A stretch of 64,000 nt of DNA from Methylobacter sp. (lineage in GTDB: Bacteria; Pseudomonadota; Gammaproteobacteria; Methylococcales; Methylomonadaceae), in contig NZ_JAUXVR010000045.1 of assembly GCF_030680395.1 (NCBI RefSeq), positions 1-64,000 of the forward strand. The letters are read 5' to 3'. The first letter of the stretch is position 1, and every line of letters starts with the position of its first letter. Under the pieces are notes generated by a model. The model saw only the letters and a list, made by a program, of their open reading frames with translations, made no database searches and was not told the origin of the DNA. The translations under genes and the position numbers were made by a program. This document shows positions 36,966 to 46,489 of this stretch, piece by piece.

Positions 36966-39900
36966 ATGGACATAATGACAACGGATCGTAATCAAAACAA
37001 AACGCAACGGACTTTTTTTAACGGCTCCATTCGGCATCAATTGGCATGGTCATTGGGCAGTGTTGCGCTAATTATGATGATAGGACTGGCAGGCCTGTTA
37101 TTCGATCAGCAACGTAGTTTTCTTTATAGCGCCGCCATGCAGCAGGGTAAGTCGCTGACTTCATCGCTAGCCGGCAGCAGCGCATCATGGGTATTAGCCA
37201 ACGATATTGCCGGACTAAAAGAAGTGTTACAGGGCTTTGTCGGCTTACCCGATCTCGAACGGGCCTATATCTTATCGTTGCGCGGCGAAGTACTGAGCTC
37301 CACACGATCTGAAGAAGCCGGGCTATTCGTTACCGATGCGCAAAATCAAAAACTGTTAAGCTCCCCGCCGACAACTCAAGTACTGCTGTTCAATACCCAT
37401 CAAATTGATGTTGCCGCCCCCGTGATGGCGGGACTGCGCCATGTGGGATGGGCGCGAGTGGAAATGTCCATGATCGGGGTCAATGCGAATCTTCGCTCCG
37501 TTGTGCTCACGGGCGTCAATTTTATAGTGTTTGCGGCGCTTGCAGTAGTGACTGCTGCAATACTTCTGGCACGAAGACTTACAAGAAGATTGCATCACCT
37601 GATGCGGGTAGCTGCCGAGGTCGAGAAAGGGAGCCTTAACGTGCGCGCACATATCTCAGGCAAGGATGAGGTTGGTATACTGGCGCACGGTTTCAATCAA
37701 ATGCTGGACGCCCTGTCCAATTCCGAACGGCAGCGGGAACGAATCAACCACTTATATGCGGCATGGACCCAGAGCGCCGATGTTATTGTGCGCGAGTCGG
37801 ACGAAGTTAAGTTGCTGAATGAGGTCTGCCGGATCATAGCCAGTCATGTCGCGTTCAAACTGGTCTGGGTGGGTATGACCGGATCAGATAACTGGGTGTA
37901 TGCAGTAGCGGCCAGTCATCCCGATTCTCATCTCCTCCGGAATATCAAAGTCTCGGTGGATGAGACATTGCCGGAAGGCCGCGGACCGATGGGAACGGCA
38001 ATTCGGGAAGGCGCGCCGAAAATTCTTAATAACTTACTTAATGAACCCAGTACGCTGCTCTGGCAACCTATGGCTGCTGCAGAAAACATTCAAGCATCGG
38101 CGGCATTTCCGCTCATGCGTGGCGGCCGCTGTATCGGAGCTATTGCGGTTTACTCAGCTGAACCAGACTACTTTACCCCCGATCTGATTGATCTGATGCG
38201 TGGACTGACAGACGATATTTCCTATGCGCTGGACAACTTCGACCGCGAAAAATTGCGCCTCAAGGCCGAGCATGAACTGCGCATTGCTGCTGCTGCATTC
38301 GAATCCCAGGAAGGCATCATTGTCACTGATGCCGACAACAATATCCTGCGCGTTAACAAGTCGTTTATCGAGCTAACCGGATACAGTGCCGATGAAATTA
38401 TCGGCAAACCCGCCGGTATACTCAAATCCGGTCAGCAAGACAGTGAGTTTTATGCGTCCATGTGGGCGAGCATTAACCGCGATAAATACTGGCAAGGCGA
38501 AATCTGGAACAAGAGAAAAAATGGCGTCATCTACCCTGAATGGCTGTGCATAACCGCGATTACCAATCCTGAAGGGGTGATTACCAACTATGTCGGCACC
38601 TTCACCGACATTAGCCAGCGCAAAGCCGATGAAGAGCGTATCAGGGATCTGGCTTACTACGACTCCCTGACCAAACTCCCCAACCGCACGTTACTGTTCG
38701 ACCGACTCAATCTGGCGCTTAACTCCAGCAATCGTAACAAGACTCACGGCGCATTAATGTTCCTCGATCTTGACAATTTCAAAACGCTTAACGATACCCT
38801 GGGCCATGATCGGGGCGATCAATTGCTGATTGAAGTGGGACGACGCTTGCAAAGTTGCGTTCGGGAAGTTGATACCGTAGCCAGACTGGGCGGTGATGAG
38901 TTTGTGATCATGCTGGAGTTTCTTGATGAACAGGAGATTGAGGCTGCCATCCAGGCTCACGCAGTTGCCGAAAAAATTCGCAGTAATCTGGCCGAATTCT
39001 ATCTACTGAAAAGCAATATCGACAATATACTACAACCTTTTGTCGAACATTATTCCACCGGCAGCATTGGTTTTGTATTGTTTATGGGCCACGAAACCAG
39101 CAGCGAAGAACTGCTTAAACGCGCCGATGTAGCCATGTACCAGGCCAAACAAGCCGGACGAAATGTGATACGCGCTTTTGTTCCCGAAATGCAGGAAGCT
39201 TTAAATTTGCGGGCCTCTTTGGAAACCGATTTACGCAATGCGCTGGATCGCAACGAATTGAGTTTACATTATCAGATACAGGTAAATGCCTCAGGACAGC
39301 CGGTAGGTGCGGAGGCACTGATTCGCTGGAATCAGGCCGAGCACGGCATGATTCCTCCATCCGATTTTATTCCACTCGCAGAAGAAACCGGCCTGATTCT
39401 GCCCATCGGTCATTGGATATTAAAACAAGGCTGCGAAACTTTGGTTGACTGGGCAAAATACCCTGAAACCCACAAGCTGAAATTAGCGGTAAATATCAGC
39501 AGTCGACAACTTAGTCAGGCTGATTTTGTGGAGCAAGTGTATGCGATATTAGCGGAAACCGGCGCTAACCCCACTTTGCTCAAATTGGAAATTACCGAGT
39601 CCGTGATTCTGGATAATGTGGAAGACACTATTGCTAAAATGCATGCAGTCAGGGAGTTGGGGGTCAATTTTTCGATGGATGATTTCGGTACCGGTTATTC
39701 CTCACTGTCTTACCTGCAAAAACTACCTTTAGAACAGTTAAAAATAGACCAATCGTTCGTCAGGAATATGGCTTTTAACAACCATGACTCGGCTATCATC
39801 CGAACCATTCTGGCATTGGGAAAAAATCTTGCTCTTAACGTCATTGCCGAAGGCGTAGAAACGGAGATCCAACGCGAATATCTGGCAAGCTACGGGTGCC

Positions 39901-40016
39901 TGGTATTTCAGGGGTATTTATTCGGCAGGCCTGTTCCGGCGGATATATTCAAACAAAACCTGTTGGCGGGACAGATGGGAAAATTATCACTGCATAACGC
40001 CATGGATGACGTGTAG
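36966..40016 (+). CDS. Membrane sensor with HAMP, GAF, PAS, GGDEF and EAL domains
   Basis: A 1016-residue protein. TM1 is near 26-47, a ~130-residue periplasmic sensor follows, TM2 is near 178-202 and HAMP at about 203-252. A GAF-like domain spans about 280-425, PAS 435-555, and GGDEF 560-735 with intact GGDEF at 642-646. EAL (745-1000) has EAL at 783, then LEITES, DDFGTGYSS and LKIDQSFV. Both cyclic-di-GMP synthesis and breakdown residues look intact, so either activity is possible. It is coupled with the PhnD-like protein upstream and overlaps the outer-membrane frame downstream. Alternative start: ATG 36975. Confidence 0.88.
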   Translation: MDIMTTDRNQNKTQRTFFNGSIRHQLAWSLGSVALIMMIGLAGLLFDQQRSFLYSAAMQQGKSLTSSLAGSSASWVLANDIAGLKEVLQGFVGLPDLERAYILSLRGEVLSSTRSEEAGLFVTDAQNQKLLSSPPTTQVLLFNTHQIDVAAPVMAGLRHVGWARVEMSMIGVNANLRSVVLTGVNFIVFAALAVVTAAILLARRLTRRLHHLMRVAAEVEKGSLNVRAHISGKDEVGILAHGFNQMLDALSNSERQRERINHLYAAWTQSADVIVRESDEVKLLNEVCRIIASHVAFKLVWVGMTGSDNWVYAVAASHPDSHLLRNIKVSVDETLPEGRGPMGTAIREGAPKILNNLLNEPSTLLWQPMAAAENIQASAAFPLMRGGRCIGAIAVYSAEPDYFTPDLIDLMRGLTDDISYALDNFDREKLRLKAEHELRIAAAAFESQEGIIVTDADNNILRVNKSFIELTGYSADEIIGKPAGILKSGQQDSEFYASMWASINRDKYWQGEIWNKRKNGVIYPEWLCITAITNPEGVITNYVGTFTDISQRKADEERIRDLAYYDSLTKLPNRTLLFDRLNLALNSSNRNKTHGALMFLDLDNFKTLNDTLGHDRGDQLLIEVGRRLQSCVREVDTVARLGGDEFVIMLEFLDEQEIEAAIQAHAVAEKIRSNLAEFYLLKSNIDNILQPFVEHYSTGSIGFVLFMGHETSSEELLKRADVAMYQAKQAGRNVIRAFVPEMQEALNLRASLETDLRNALDRNELSLHYQIQVNASGQPVGAEALIRWNQAEHGMIPPSDFIPLAEETGLILPIGHWILKQGCETLVDWAKYPETHKLKLAVNISSRQLSQADFVEQVYAILAETGANPTLLKLEITESVILDNVEDTIAKMHAVRELGVNFSMDDFGTGYSSLSYLQKLPLEQLKIDQSFVRNMAFNNHDSAIIRTILALGKNLALNVIAEGVETEIQREYLASYGCLVFQGYLFGRPVPADIFKQNLLAGQMGKLSLHNAMDDV

Positions 40017-40113
40017 TAGAGCACCAAAAGTAGGTGTTTCAGACGACAGATCTGTCCAGGTAGAGCGTCAACCGCATAATATTATTCAATTCAGCGCAAG
40101 GAAAATCTTTGCC

Positions 40114-41225
40114 GTGTCGTTCAAGATCCTACTTTTTGCTTTGTTGGCGGCCATTCAACCGTGTATTTACGCAGGCGACACCAATTCCCCCTACTTGAAA
40201 GGCGGCAAAATTGACGCCTTCTACGACCGCAAGGATAACGGCGATTTTCAAGTCAACAGTATCTTATGGAGCCCGATTTTTAAAGGCGGTCACGGTATAC
40301 AGGTATCTGAAACAGGCGGACAGGACATTAACTACTTCGGCGGCTTTGCGCGCGCCTTGCTGACCCGCCCCGAACTCGGCGATTTAATTCTGGGCGCACA
40401 ACAAGTTCTGCAGGGAGACCGTAAACAAACCGAGATGCAAGGCGAATATCGCTTGCCGTCCGGCCTGGGTTTTGGCGGTGGATTTGTCGATAGAAACCTC
40501 AGCGATCAGGATATTAAATTCGCCAAGATTTCCTACCGGAATGAGTGGCAATCTATTAAATATATCGTATCTGCCCAATGGCAGCGTTTTCAAGAACAAG
40601 ATCACTCCGGCGGCTACCTCGCCCTGTACAACAAACAATTGATGGCAAGCTGGGGCAGCGATGGCGAACAATGGCGCAGTACCTTAGGTTATGTTGCGCC
40701 CGACCAAGGGGCAAACAAACTGCGACCGGCCATCGAAATATTTTATGTTGATAACACGATCGGTCAAGTTAACGGCTCCAAAGATATGATGGTGACCGGC
40801 AGCCTGGGATTTCGAAAAGGTTTTTTGGGACATAAATCCCGGCTGGGCCGCGCCATGGGACCGACCGGCGTGGAGTTTGCCAATCCGCTAGGCTATCTGA
40901 ACCCTAACTTCAATCGACGTCTTACCGCGTGGGAAGTCGGCGATTTTGTCAATTTCCGCTTTATTCACAAAACCTTGCCGAATACCGGTCGTGAAGAAAC
41001 CTTGGAAACCGCCATTTATCCCGGCCAGTTGCTCGGAACCGACAGCCTGGCCAACGCCCTGTTTGTGGGTATCGGCGTACCAGCCCGAATCCGGGGCAAA
41101 ATGGCGTCAGCGGCCTGTTGGGTTATCACAAGCGCATTGATAACATTGAATCCAGCTTTAGGGTGCAACACGATTTTGACCGCGATGATACCTCTATCTT
41201 TTTCAGTTTGATTCACTGGCTGTAA
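40114..41225 (+). pseudogene. Outer-membrane beta-barrel protein with frameshift near its end
   Basis: The start GTG 40114 gives a signal peptide (VSFKILLFALLAAIQPCIYA, cut before GDTNS) and ~325 residues rich in alternating beta strands (SILWSPIF, YFGGFARALL, GLGFGGGFVDR). Around 41092-41096, at a GGGG run, the frame breaks. The first frame ends at 41211 with an unrelated tail, while another frame continues GLLGYHKRIDNIESSFRVQH and ends DTSIFFSLIHWL, a typical barrel end, at 41225. One missing base would explain this: a true mutation or a sequencing error. It probably belongs with the two genes upstream. Confidence 0.7.
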
Positions 41226-41444
41226 TTTACTTTGGCAAACCGCTTTTTTATAAAAAATGGATCTTATGCAATAATAAAATTCCGTTAAGACCGTTTTTCT
41301 AGGTGTTTTAACTTATTGAAGTACAATCAAATAAATCTAAAATAACTTATATTGTTTGTCCGTCCGCCCAGGACAAGCTTTTTCCTCTGCAGAACTTGGA
41401 TTTTGCACATACAATTGCCCCCCAACCCAACAAAGGTGATCCCG

Positions 41445-41792
41445 ATGAAACATTTATATAAATCCACTGCCGTCCTATTGCTGTTATTACCCATAAGCAT
41501 GACAAGTTCCGCTGCAGAACCGCAAAAAGCCGGCGAACCCATGAAGGAAATGGGCACGCATCAGCAGGGTATGGGCATGATGGGCGGCATGACTGAAGAA
41601 CAAAAAACGCAACATATGCGCACTATGCAGGAACACATGTTGACGATGCATGATCTCTCAAATCAGATCTTGTCAGAGAAAGACGCCACCAAAAAAGAAG
41701 CGTTAAAAAATCAGCAATTGGAGCTCATGAAATCGCACCATGCTCAAATGATGCAACACCGCCAACAAAAGATGCAAGAACATAAGAAGTAA
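41445..41792 (+). CDS. Small secreted Met/His/Gln-rich protein
   Basis: A 115-residue protein. A signal peptide (STAVLLLLLPISMTSSAAEP) is followed by a stretch rich in Met and Gly (GMGMMGGMTEEQKTQHMRTM) and a helical, His/Gln/Lys-rich end (SHHAQMMQHRQQKMQEHKK). Met/His content suggests metal (copper) binding in the periplasm, by inference only. AAAGGTGAT sits before ATG 41445; 31 more open codons upstream lack a signal. Confidence 0.65.
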   Translation: MKHLYKSTAVLLLLLPISMTSSAAEPQKAGEPMKEMGTHQQGMGMMGGMTEEQKTQHMRTMQEHMLTMHDLSNQILSEKDATKKEALKNQQLELMKSHHAQMMQHRQQKMQEHKK

Positions 41793-41951
41793 ATATATCA
41801 GGAAGGCGAGTCCCGGAAACTATAACTTTCAAGGCCGAACAGACAGGGAACTTTAACCCGTGACGGCCCCCCATTCGTCCAGGGCTTTCTGCCTGAGGAC
41901 GCAAGCAAGCCATCAGCCTTGTGAATACAACAAAAATAAAGGATAGCGGTT

Positions 41952-42356
41952 ATGAGCATGTTGCAAGAATTTAAAGAATTCGCCGTCAAGGGCAATGCTA
42001 TTGATATGGCTGTGGGCATCATTGTGGGCGCCGCTTTCGGTAAAGTTATTTCATCTCTTGTTGCCGATGTATTCATGCCGCCGATTGGCGTATTAATCGG
42101 TGGCGTAGACTTTACCAAGCTGGCATTTACCCTAAAAGAAGCAGTTGGAAACACGCCTGCAGTGACGCTTAATTATGGCAATTTTATTCAAACCCTGGTT
42201 GATTTCACCATTATTGCCTTTGTTATTTTTATGGCTGTAAAGTTCATCAATAGACTTAAGAAAAAAGAAGCTGCGGTTCCTACAGTCGCTCCAGAGCTCT
42301 CCAGAGAAGAACAGCTATTGATCGAAATTCGGGACTTGCTCAAGGAAAGGAAATAA
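41952..42356 (+). CDS. mscL: Large-conductance mechanosensitive channel
   Basis: A 134-residue MscL. The N-terminal [20 protein letters not shown] and the first pore helix [17 protein letters not shown] come first. Then [13 protein letters not shown], the periplasmic loop and the second helix ([16 protein letters not shown]) follow, with the cytoplasmic helix [15 protein letters not shown] at the end. It opens on hypo-osmotic shock to release solutes. Length and motifs are complete. Start ATG 41952 has AGGATAG upstream. Confidence 0.96.
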   Translation: MSMLQEFKEFAVKGNAIDMAVGIIVGAAFGKVISSLVADVFMPPIGVLIGGVDFTKLAFTLKEAVGNTPAVTLNYGNFIQTLVDFTIIAFVIFMAVKFINRLKKKEAAVPTVAPELSREEQLLIEIRDLLKERK

Positions 42357-42428
42357 CCAGTAAATTAAAAAAGGGTTACCGTTTTCCAGTTAAGTGAATT
42401 GGGCTATTTTTTAAATAGGACTAAGATT

Positions 42429-42686
42429 ATGAAATATTTACTTATAGCGTTACTTTTGTCAGTGTCTCCAGCAATTATGGCTGATCTTGCATACATGAAT
42501 CAGCAACTGATAGAAATGAGAAATTTCCATCAACAGCAAATGCTACAACGACAACAACAACAGCAACAAGAAACGAGAAGTTATCTGCAACAACAGCAAG
42601 AGCAAGAGAGTATTCGCCAGCATCGTGAACGGCAGCCCAGGAGGGAGGCAGTGGGACTTAAAAGTGACGACACCACAGCCTATTAA
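42429..42686 (+). CDS. Small secreted Gln/Arg-rich protein
   Basis: An 85-residue protein. A signal peptide (MKYLLIALLLSVSPAIMA) is followed by a helical region made largely of Gln (QQMLQRQQQQQQE, YLQQQQEQE) and an Arg-rich tail. No family is recognised. ATG 42429 was chosen because it opens directly on the signal; ten further codons are open upstream. It follows mscL by 72 bp on the same strand. Confidence 0.6.
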   Translation: MKYLLIALLLSVSPAIMADLAYMNQQLIEMRNFHQQQMLQRQQQQQQETRSYLQQQQEQESIRQHRERQPRREAVGLKSDDTTAY

Positions 42687-43010
42687 TTTTTATTGTTTTT
42701 CACTATAAAAAATAATTTATAGCGCTTAATAGCTTAATGTTTTAAGCGAGGCATAATCCGATCTCTAGAAACAAAAAGCTTTAAGTACCCGTTCAAAATT
42801 AACCCGGTATTTTTTCCAGCACTGGCACGAACAATACCTTAAAAAAACAGCAAGTTAATTATTATTGGCACCTAAATATTTATGAATGAGCGCTTATTAT
42901 TCATTTAGAATGATTAATATCAGAAAATTAAAAAATTAGTAATACTGAAAGAGCTCTTTGGTAGGGATGCTGCACATTACAATGCTTTACCGTACTTAAT
43001 TTAACTTGCT
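42687..43010. other. AT-rich intergenic gap
   Basis: About 320 bp with no convincing frame on either strand and no RNA gene that I can recognise. It separates the convergent small-protein gene and hypB. Confidence 0.5.
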
Positions 43011-43046
43011 TATATGAAACGGCCATTTTTCGAACCGTTTCATATA
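43011..43046 (-). terminator. Hairpin ending the hox/hyp operon
   Basis: TATATGAAACGG at 43011-43022 pairs perfectly with CCGTTTCATATA at 43035-43046, directly after the hypB stop. The T-run is weak, but the 12-bp stem is perfect. Confidence 0.6.
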
Positions 43047-43047
43047 C

Positions 43048-43830
43048 CTAAACGTGAGATTCCAGCTTAACATGTGCAGCCAACCAGTCTGTCCAGACTG
43101 AAAAATTATCGCCTTTGGTAGATGACAGCTGAATGATTTGGATGTCGGGATTAACCTGTCTGGCATAGTTAATACATCGCTCCACATCAAAATCGACATA
43201 AGGCAGCAAGTCGGTTTTATTGATCAGCATTAAGTCCGCAGCATGAAACATATCCGGATATTTGAGCGGTTTATCGTCGCCTTCAGTCACTGATAGCACC
43301 ACGACTTTATGCGCTTCGCCCAAATCGAATGACGACGGACAGACCAGGTTACCTACATTTTCTATGGCCAGCAGGCTGTTGGCTTTTATGCCCAGCTCCA
43401 TGATCGCATGGCCAATGCCGTGCGCATCGAGATGACAGGCTCGGCCGGTGTTTATTTGCAACGCGGGCACACCGGTAGCCCTGATCCGATCCGCATCATG
43501 TTCGGTCTGCTGGTCGCCTTCGATGACTGCAATTGGGAAACGGTCTTTCAAGACTTTAATGGTTTCTACCAACAAGGTGGTTTTACCGGCGCCGGGGCTG
43601 GAAACCAGATTCAGCGTAAAAATATTATGCTGCTGAAAATAAGCCCTGTTTTGCTCTGCATAAGTATTATTTTTACTGAGCAAATCCTGCTCGACTTTAA
43701 CCAGGCGCTCTGCTTCATGATCATGATGTTGATGACCGTGGTCATTGTCATGCTGATGAACTCGCCCGTTTACAGGCTGGAGTCTGTTGTTAATTTTGCC
43801 GGGTTGGCTGCAACCGCATATTCCGCACAT
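43048..43830 (-). CDS. hypB: Hydrogenase nickel-incorporation GTPase HypB
   Basis: A 260-residue HypB. The N-terminal metal motif MCGICGC and a His-rich stretch (HQHDNDHGHQHHDHE) suit nickel binding and storage. The G domain has Walker A SSPGAGKTTL, then EGDQQTEHDADRI, the metal-site CHLDAHGIGHA (Cys/His) and NKTDLLPYVDFD. It delivers nickel to the HoxH active site together with HypA. It is the last gene of the leftward hydrogenase operon, about 125 bp after hypA with a palindromic repeat between. Confidence 0.95.
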   Translation of the reverse strand: MCGICGCSQPGKINNRLQPVNGRVHQHDNDHGHQHHDHEAERLVKVEQDLLSKNNTYAEQNRAYFQQHNIFTLNLVSSPGAGKTTLLVETIKVLKDRFPIAVIEGDQQTEHDADRIRATGVPALQINTGRACHLDAHGIGHAIMELGIKANSLLAIENVGNLVCPSSFDLGEAHKVVVLSVTEGDDKPLKYPDMFHAADLMLINKTDLLPYVDFDVERCINYARQVNPDIQIIQLSSTKGDNFSVWTDWLAAHVKLESHV

Positions 43831-43865
43831 AAATGGTGACCTGTAATAGTGTAGGTATTTTTATT

Positions 43866-43935
43866 CACCACGAAGGCACGAAGAGCACGAAGTTTTTTAT
43901 CGTTTTTCCTTCGTTAACTTCGTGCCTTCGTGGTG
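43866..43935. repeat. Palindromic CACCACGAAG repeat, second copy
   Basis: CACCACGAAGGCACGAAG at 43866-43883 is exactly inverted at 43918-43935, with extra ACGAAG words in the loop. It belongs to the same family as 26234-26295. It sits between hypA and hypB inside the operon, so transcripts would carry an 18-bp stem there. Confidence 0.7.
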
Positions 43936-43955
43936 ATATATCTTAAGATTGTTGC

Positions 43956-44297
43956 TTAAATAACAATCAAGTCTTTAATTTTCATTTCAGCGCCCTGAAT
44001 GACTTTAACAAAAGGGCTTCCGCAATGGGAGCATGGCTCATGCGAAGTTTCCATCTCGACTTGCAGACTGCATTGCTGACAAACGCCCAGCCCTGCTATA
44101 TCGGAAATAATCAATTCGGCATTTTCCGCCAGTGAACCTTTCATCACTACGTCGAAACCGAACCGCAATGCCTCCGGCTCCACGCTGGAAAGTTTGCCGA
44201 TTTCCAGTGTTACTTTGGTGACCTTGCTGAACTTCTGGCTCACCGCATGATTTTCCAGAATTTCCCTGACGTTTTCCAGGAGGGAGAGTTCATGCAT
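43956..44297 (-). CDS. hypA: Hydrogenase nickel metallochaperone HypA
   Basis: A 113-residue HypA. It starts MHELSL, whose His2 is the nickel ligand, and carries the zinc site CQQC...CSHC about residues 74-93. It loads nickel into the hydrogenase large subunit with HypB. AAGGGATAGCC lies upstream of the ATG within a duplicated segment (44291-44415). Confidence 0.95.
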   Translation of the reverse strand: MHELSLLENVREILENHAVSQKFSKVTKVTLEIGKLSSVEPEALRFGFDVVMKGSLAENAELIISDIAGLGVCQQCSLQVEMETSHEPCSHCGSPFVKVIQGAEMKIKDLIVI

Positions 44298-44415
44298 GGC
44301 TATCCCTTCTGCACCCTTCGGGCAAGTGCAAATCTGCTCCTGACAGATTTGTCATGCATGGCTATTCTTGCCATGCAGCCTTCGGACCTGTGAAAATCTG
44401 CTTCGCACCAATTTT
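44291..44415 (-). repeat. Tandem ~62-bp duplication between hoxW-like gene and hypA
   Basis: Two imperfect units with a period near 62 bp each hold CATGCATGGCTAT (44291, 44353), CCTTCGG and AAATCTGCT. On the minus strand the unit contains the hairpin CAAATCTG-CAGATTTG and ends AGGGATAGCCATGCATGA, the hypA ribosome site and start. A third relative lies at 54450-54510 beside ftsQ. Confidence 0.6.
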
Positions 44416-44898
44416 CTATGCATGATTTGCCTGTTTCAGCCAGAAATCAAGATCGGGATTGCGAAGCAAGTGCTCTGCAAATGAGCACGCTTCTACTAAA
44501 TTAGTTTCAGCGTTGGCGCTCAATCCATCGCCCAGTTCAAACTTATCGGCTTTAATGCTCAGCAGAAAACACGGCGGCGGCGTTTGGTTTTTTATCGATT
44601 GATACACATCTAAAACCGCCGCAGGACTCATCGCGTGAGTCGTGTAGCTCTTATCCCTGGCGGGTTCCAGCACGGTAAAGTCAAACGCATTGACACAAGC
44701 TACGGATGCATCGACAAACAACACCAAACGCCTGTTTTCCAGGTCCAGCGCATGTTCGATTTGTAATTGGAAGTCGGACAATATTTCAATCGCATCCAAG
44801 CTACAATGAATTTCAACGTATTCCAGCAGTAACGGCCCCAGCGCATCGTCGCCGCGACTGAGATTACCGTAGCCGAACAGCAAAACAGGTTTAAGCAT
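44416..44898 (-). CDS. hoxW: Hydrogenase maturation protease (HoxW type)
   Basis: A 160-residue endopeptidase of the HyaD/HycI/HoxW family. It has GYGNLSRGDDALGPLLLEYV with the nickel-sensing acidic residue, LVLFVDASVAC with the conserved Asp, and THAMSPAAVLDVY with the His. It clips the C-terminal tail of HoxH after nickel insertion. ATG 44898 (MLKPVLLFGYGN) overlaps the hoxH stop by 8 bp; a TTG at 44910 is also in frame. The HoxW assignment, rather than a general protease, rests on its place in the operon. Confidence 0.88.
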   Translation of the reverse strand: MLKPVLLFGYGNLSRGDDALGPLLLEYVEIHCSLDAIEILSDFQLQIEHALDLENRRLVLFVDASVACVNAFDFTVLEPARDKSYTTHAMSPAAVLDVYQSIKNQTPPPCFLLSIKADKFELGDGLSANAETNLVEACSFAEHLLRNPDLDFWLKQANHA

Positions 44899-46390
44899 TA
44901 TCCCGCTCAATGTGACCGTCGCTGTGCTTAATCAATTTATCGATCAGCTTGCCTTCAATATCGACCAACTCAAGTTGCAGGGGCATTTTTCCTACAGCAT
45001 GAGTCGCGCAGGACAAACAGGGATCATAAGCGCGAATCGCCACTTCCAGATTATTCAACAAAGGCTCGGTCAGCTCCCGACCGGACAAATATTCCGCCGC
45101 CACTTGCCGCACCGATTCATTCATCGCCATGTTGTTGCTGGTGGTCGAAACGATTAGGTTGGCTTTGGTGACGATGTCGTTTTCATCGACTTGATAGTGA
45201 TGAAACAAGGTACCGCGCGGCGCTTCAATTACGCCTATGCCCTCATAACGTTTTTCGCCTTGTGCGACCAAATCATGACCCATGATGTCCGGGTCATTCA
45301 GCAACTCTTTAATGCTTTCGGCGCAATGCAGGACTTCAATCAAGCGCGTCCAGTGAAATGCCAGAGTGCTGTGTACCATCGCTTCGCCGCTATGCGCTTT
45401 AAACTCGACACGGGCAGCTTCCGCCAACGGTGTGTTTATATAGTCGCAGTTATTGACCCGCGCCAAAGGCCCTACCCGATACCAGCCTTGTTCCTGTCCC
45501 AACGACAACAGGTAAGGAAATTTCATGTACGTCCACGAGCGGACTTCTTCATGGATATAATCGTTATATTTGCAATAATCGATGTGATCCATAATGGTTT
45601 CGCCGTGCTCATTTTTAGCGCGAATACCGCCATGATAAAGTTCCAGCGCGCCATCAGGTTTGGTTAATCCCAAATAATTAGTGCGTATAGTGGCAAAATC
45701 ATCGTAATAAGGCAGATTGGAGCAATGCACTTTCTTTATCAGCGCAACTGAGCCTGCTGCCCAATCTATCATCTGGTCTATATCCTCCAGCAGATAGTCG
45801 CGTTCGGCTTTGCTTAATGATTTATTCATGCCGCCGGGAATCGCACCGGTACCGTGAATACGTTTGCCCGATACCATACGAATAACTTCCTGGCCGTATT
45901 TGCGCAGCTTTACGCCCTGTACGCCGATTTCGGGATACTCGGCCAATACCGCGACAACTGAACGCTTGCTGATATCGCTTTCAAAACCGAACAGTAAATC
46001 CGGGCTGGATAAATGAAAGAAATGCAGGGCATGGGATTGCAGCACTTGCCCGAAATGGAGCAAGCGTCTTAATTTATCCGCTGAAACAGGTAAGTTCTCG
46101 GGATCGATGCCAACCAATTGATCGATAGCTTTAGCTGCGGCCAAATGATGACTGACCGGACAGATACCGCACAAACGCTGCACCAAAACCGGCAGCTCCC
46201 AATAGGGACGGCCTTGAATAAAACGCTCAAAACCGCGAAACTCAACGATATGCAATCTGGCTTGTTGGACTTTATTATTTTCGTCCAGTAATAAAGTAAC
46301 TTTGCCGTGACCTTCAACGCGCGACACCGGATCGACGACAACGCGTTTTAAACTTTCCCGGTTTTCAGCTGTTTCTAAATATTCGTACAT
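44891..46390 (-). CDS. hoxH: NAD-reducing hydrogenase large subunit HoxH
   Basis: A 499-residue [NiFe] large subunit. The four nickel-binding Cys are in RLCGIC (C74, C77) and DPCLSC (C458, C461). RVEGHGKVTLLLDE is the other L1 motif. DPCLSCATHAVG is followed by a ~34-residue tail, the part removed on maturation. Sequence and operon fit group 3d bidirectional hydrogenases. With HoxY it oxidises H2 or reduces protons in the cytoplasm. The gap to hoxY holds palindromic repeats. Confidence 0.95.
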   Translation of the reverse strand: MYEYLETAENRESLKRVVVDPVSRVEGHGKVTLLLDENNKVQQARLHIVEFRGFERFIQGRPYWELPVLVQRLCGICPVSHHLAAAKAIDQLVGIDPENLPVSADKLRRLLHFGQVLQSHALHFFHLSSPDLLFGFESDISKRSVVAVLAEYPEIGVQGVKLRKYGQEVIRMVSGKRIHGTGAIPGGMNKSLSKAERDYLLEDIDQMIDWAAGSVALIKKVHCSNLPYYDDFATIRTNYLGLTKPDGALELYHGGIRAKNEHGETIMDHIDYCKYNDYIHEEVRSWTYMKFPYLLSLGQEQGWYRVGPLARVNNCDYINTPLAEAARVEFKAHSGEAMVHSTLAFHWTRLIEVLHCAESIKELLNDPDIMGHDLVAQGEKRYEGIGVIEAPRGTLFHHYQVDENDIVTKANLIVSTTSNNMAMNESVRQVAAEYLSGRELTEPLLNNLEVAIRAYDPCLSCATHAVGKMPLQLELVDIEGKLIDKLIKHSDGHIERDNA

Positions 46391-46411
46391 GATTTTTCTC
46401 GTATTGTAAGT

Positions 46412-46472
46412 CGGGTTAGCAACCCGGCATTTTATCGATAGGGTTTGTCGGATTACGCTAACGCAATCCGAC
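46412..46472. repeat. Palindromic repeat pair between hoxY and hoxH
   Basis: Two adjacent hairpins: CGGGTTAGCAACCCG at 46412-46426 and GTCGGATT...AATCCGAC at 46447-46472. The second is the GTCGGATT-CGCTAACG type seen widely as a dispersed repeat in Gammaproteobacteria. It may tune the ratio of transcripts on each side. Confidence 0.6.
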
Positions 46473-46489
46473 CTACGAAACTACGGAAC

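Noticed and set aside
44298-44415. Small coding gene or RNA between the hoxW-like gene and hypA
   Set aside because: The segment is explained by a duplicated ~62-bp repeat; no open frame of useful length is present.
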